From: Isoetes taiwanensis
Taxonomy: Eukaryota; Streptophyta; Lycopodiopsida; Isoetales; Isoetaceae
DNA length: 64,000 bases
Direction of reading: 5' to 3'
Assembly: GCA_021234155.1 (NCBI GenBank)
Contig: JAJEKV010000067.1
Coordinates: forward strand, 1,628,288-1,692,287
In this document: positions 61,999 through 64,000 of the stretch, in pieces
Layout: every line of letters starts with the position of its first letter
Numbering within the stretch: position 1 is the stretch's first letter
Notes under the pieces: model-generated
Told to the model about the DNA's origin: nothing
Databases searched by the model: none
The model's input: only the letters and a program-made list of their open reading frames with translations
Translations under genes and position numbers: made by a program

Positions 61999-62739
61999 GC
62001 TGAGTTGTCCTTTTGGCCTTTTACCATTTTTAGCCCGGTCTTTTACAACTTTTGAATTCCTCTTCCCGCCTTTTTTTATGATGTAGATAATCTGTTTGTT
62101 GCACCTTTTTCGTTTCCTCTGCAGTTTGAACCCATTGTACTGTTTTGAAAGCCAACACACAATGGCCTTAGCGGACATGGTCTATTAGATGAAGAACAAA
62201 ATGCACAGGCTAATATTTGCTAATGCTAACGTTGATTGGCCTTACTTCCACACATTTTCTCATGAATTTGTTTTGGTGCGTATACAAATACAAGCATTGG
62301 ATTAGTATTCTATACTATATTATATGCATGAAATGAATAGGTTGAACGTGACTTTTGATGGTTCTCATCCCTTTTCAACCTATTCCTGAGAAGAAAAGGA
62401 TATGATGCTATAGCAGGCTACTATAGCAGATTATAGAATTGGCAGTTTGACAGCCAGAACTCTAAGGTGTAGGTATCACAATTTCATAGGTAACAGATGC
62501 CTACCATGCTATAACATGCTATATGTTCCTGTTAAAATATGATCTGATAAGATCAAAGAGATGTGCTGATGTGGATGCCAGCAGGGCGATCCACATACAA
62601 ATCTAAAGTAAACAAAGCAGATAAAAAGCAAACGAGCATGAAATCTGTACAGAGTTTGCAGCTTCGTAACATTTCACATCAAAATCCAGGCCCGAAACAT
62701 TTCAAATTCTCGAGAAGGCCGGTGCAAAATGGCTGCAAT
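61999..62739. other. Intergenic DNA, no gene recognised
   Basis: AT-rich. Includes a run of CTATAGCA-type repeats (62408-62440 and 62507-62525) without coding frame. Confidence 0.5.
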
Positions 62740-63035
62740 ATCGGAATCCGGCATGGAAAGAGCAAAATCCAGGGAAACGGGTCACAGGAGTTTAACCCAA
62801 ATCCGACGTGGGTCGCCAATGGTGAACCAAAATCTGGCATAAACAGGGGATAAGAGCTGAAATCCGGCTAATGACAGAGCGCAGGAGCCAAAAATGACAG
62901 AGATTTATGGAGTTTGGATTCAAATCTGGCACGAGCAGGGTGAAATTCTTTTGAGCTTTCCAAATCCGGCAATAAGCAGAGATTTGAAACAGGGGAATTT
63001 GGATCAAATCCGGCAATAGACAGAGATTTGGATCA
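62740..63035 (+). repeat. Degenerate repeat built on AAATCCGGCA
   Basis: The core AATC(C/T)GGC or close variants occurs at about 62741, 62799, 62829, 62859, 62922, 62961 and 63006, often followed by A-rich spacer and CAGAG or CAGGG (ACAGAGATTTGGATCAAA in the last). Spacing is 30-63 bp. Short frames crossing it have no domain. Confidence 0.6.
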
Positions 63036-63792
63036 AACGGAGCTCGGATTCAGGTGTTAGAGGAATGAAGGGGAAGCAGAAGGGAGTAAGAGGAGGGGAT
63101 CAAGGGAGTTCTGATTTCCGGGAAGAGATGGAAGCACCGGCATGGGATTTAATCAGCGGAGATGGAGGCGAATCTCTAAATTTTCTTCGAAAAACGCGGG
63201 ATTTCTCGAAATGGAGTCATCGGAGAGATACTGGAAGCAACAAGACGAACCGGGCGATGTCCGGAGGTGTCTGGAAATGGGAACCTCGCGCAGAACTGCT
63301 GTAGATCCGGCGAAGGCATGCAAACTATTTCTATCTGATCTGCTAAATCCATCCTTGTTTCTTCCAATCTCAATCTGACAGAGTCAATTTCAAGGCCTAT
63401 TACTCTGTTTTCTTCTATTTTGCCCATGTCTTCAACGCATCAATCGCTCTGTTCTGCCTGTTTTTGATCAATCCATCTGTTTCATTTACTGGATGCATTC
63501 GGAAACCCATTTTTGATGATCAATCAATCCGTTCCAGAGCCATTGCTAGATCAACACCACCAATTCTTTTGATTTGTTCCTCTGTTTTGGCTCTGTTTTC
63601 ATATTAAATCCCTTCTGATCAAATCCCTTTGCGATTTTTTCTGATCGGTACTTTGTTTTGCCACCCATTTTGCATCAAACCCATCAATCCGATCCTTGCT
63701 GGGCTGTTTAATCCCTTCCTTCGATCCTTGCAGAGCCCGCTTTTTCATAATCCAAGCCAGATTCAAGCCCGTTTTACAGGCTCTGGCAGAGA
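63036..63792. other. Purine- then pyrimidine-rich DNA, no gene recognised
   Basis: 63065-63300 is purine-rich with two overlapping plus frames of 78-79 codons lacking motifs. 63310-63790 is C/T-rich and repeats ATCAATCC and TCTGTTTT elements, as in some long 5' leaders. Its role is unclear. Confidence 0.45.
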
Positions 63793-63999
63793 TCAAGCAG
63801 ATGCTCCAGCTCTTGGCAACAATAGATTTAAGCTCTTCAAAATCAAATCTTCTTTTGTTTCTTCCTTAATGGTGAAAAGCAATCTAGGAGGACCCAACAG
63901 ATAATGCATCGGCAAGAGATCGATATCACCTTCCAAATCGATCGGAACATTTTGCAGCAAGCTGCCGGCATCGAGGACGTCTTCAGCAATGCGTAGCGC
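63793..63999 (-). CDS. Unidentified open frame running off the right edge
   Basis: Minus-strand frame of 68 codons, open to the window end and stopping with TGA at 63793-63795. It reads LRIAEDVLDAGSLLQNVPID and then LEGDIDLLPMHYLLGPPRLL. Base composition at the edge is richer in G+C than the neighbours. I do not recognise the family. A plus-strand frame (63629-63904) overlaps it, so the strand is uncertain. No start is visible. Confidence 0.25.
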   Translation of the reverse strand, partial: ALRIAEDVLDAGSLLQNVPIDLEGDIDLLPMHYLLGPPRLLFTIKEETKEDLILKSLNLLLPRAGASA

Positions 64000-64000
64000 A

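Overview
The window looks like nuclear DNA of a land plant with a large, repeat-rich genome. It is AT-rich, and its two recognisable genes belong to families typical of plants (an ATL-type RING-H2 E3 ligase and an F-box protein). The rest is intergenic DNA with Ty3/gypsy and LINE debris and many local duplications. A fern or another non-flowering plant is possible, but that is an impression; no single feature proves it.

Layout. 1-13.9 kb: no recognisable gene; several short tandem or dispersed repeats (1.2, 1.7-2.3, 4.9-5.4, 7.1, 8.4, 9.0 and 9.8 kb). 13.9-15.9 kb: the best gene, an intact RING-H2/ATL protein on the minus strand, with signs of a spliced leader carrying an upstream ORF. 15.9-25 kb: intergenic, with an inverted repeat at 18.2-18.6 kb and a LINE-type poly(A) end at 23.4 kb. 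25-28.8 kb: a 1.8-kb direct duplication on both sides of a 10-N gap, very probably two overlapping contig ends that were never merged. 28.8-29.9 kb: decayed Ty3/gypsy pol. 30.6-32.2 kb: decayed LINE on the minus strand, same tail motif as the 23.4-kb end. 32.4-40.3 kb: unassigned DNA with a gag-like relic (34.8-35.2), a 0.67-kb tandem duplication (36.1-37.5) and a GC-rich island (38.1-38.5).

40.4-60.4 kb is the most structured part. It reads as an ancestral tandem duplication A-B-F / A-B-F, where F is the C-terminal end of an F-box gene. A 5.5-kb block with antisense Ty3/gypsy integrase traces split the first copy between B and F. A 10.4-kb LTR retrotransposon with two ~2.1-kb LTRs split the second copy between A and B. 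61.5-61.9 kb: an F-box N-terminal reading frame on the minus strand, upstream of and co-linear with the second F fragment. 62.6-64 kb: a degenerate repeat built on a short core, then pyrimidine-rich DNA and an open frame running off the edge.

The two genes fall in the same broad field (ubiquitin ligase components), but nothing suggests they are linked in function. Repeat copies differ by clustered small indels and most mobile-element frames are broken by single-base shifts, so some breaks may be assembly errors. I found no convincing new biological system; the nested duplication/insertion history at 40-60 kb and the false duplication at the gap are the most notable observations.
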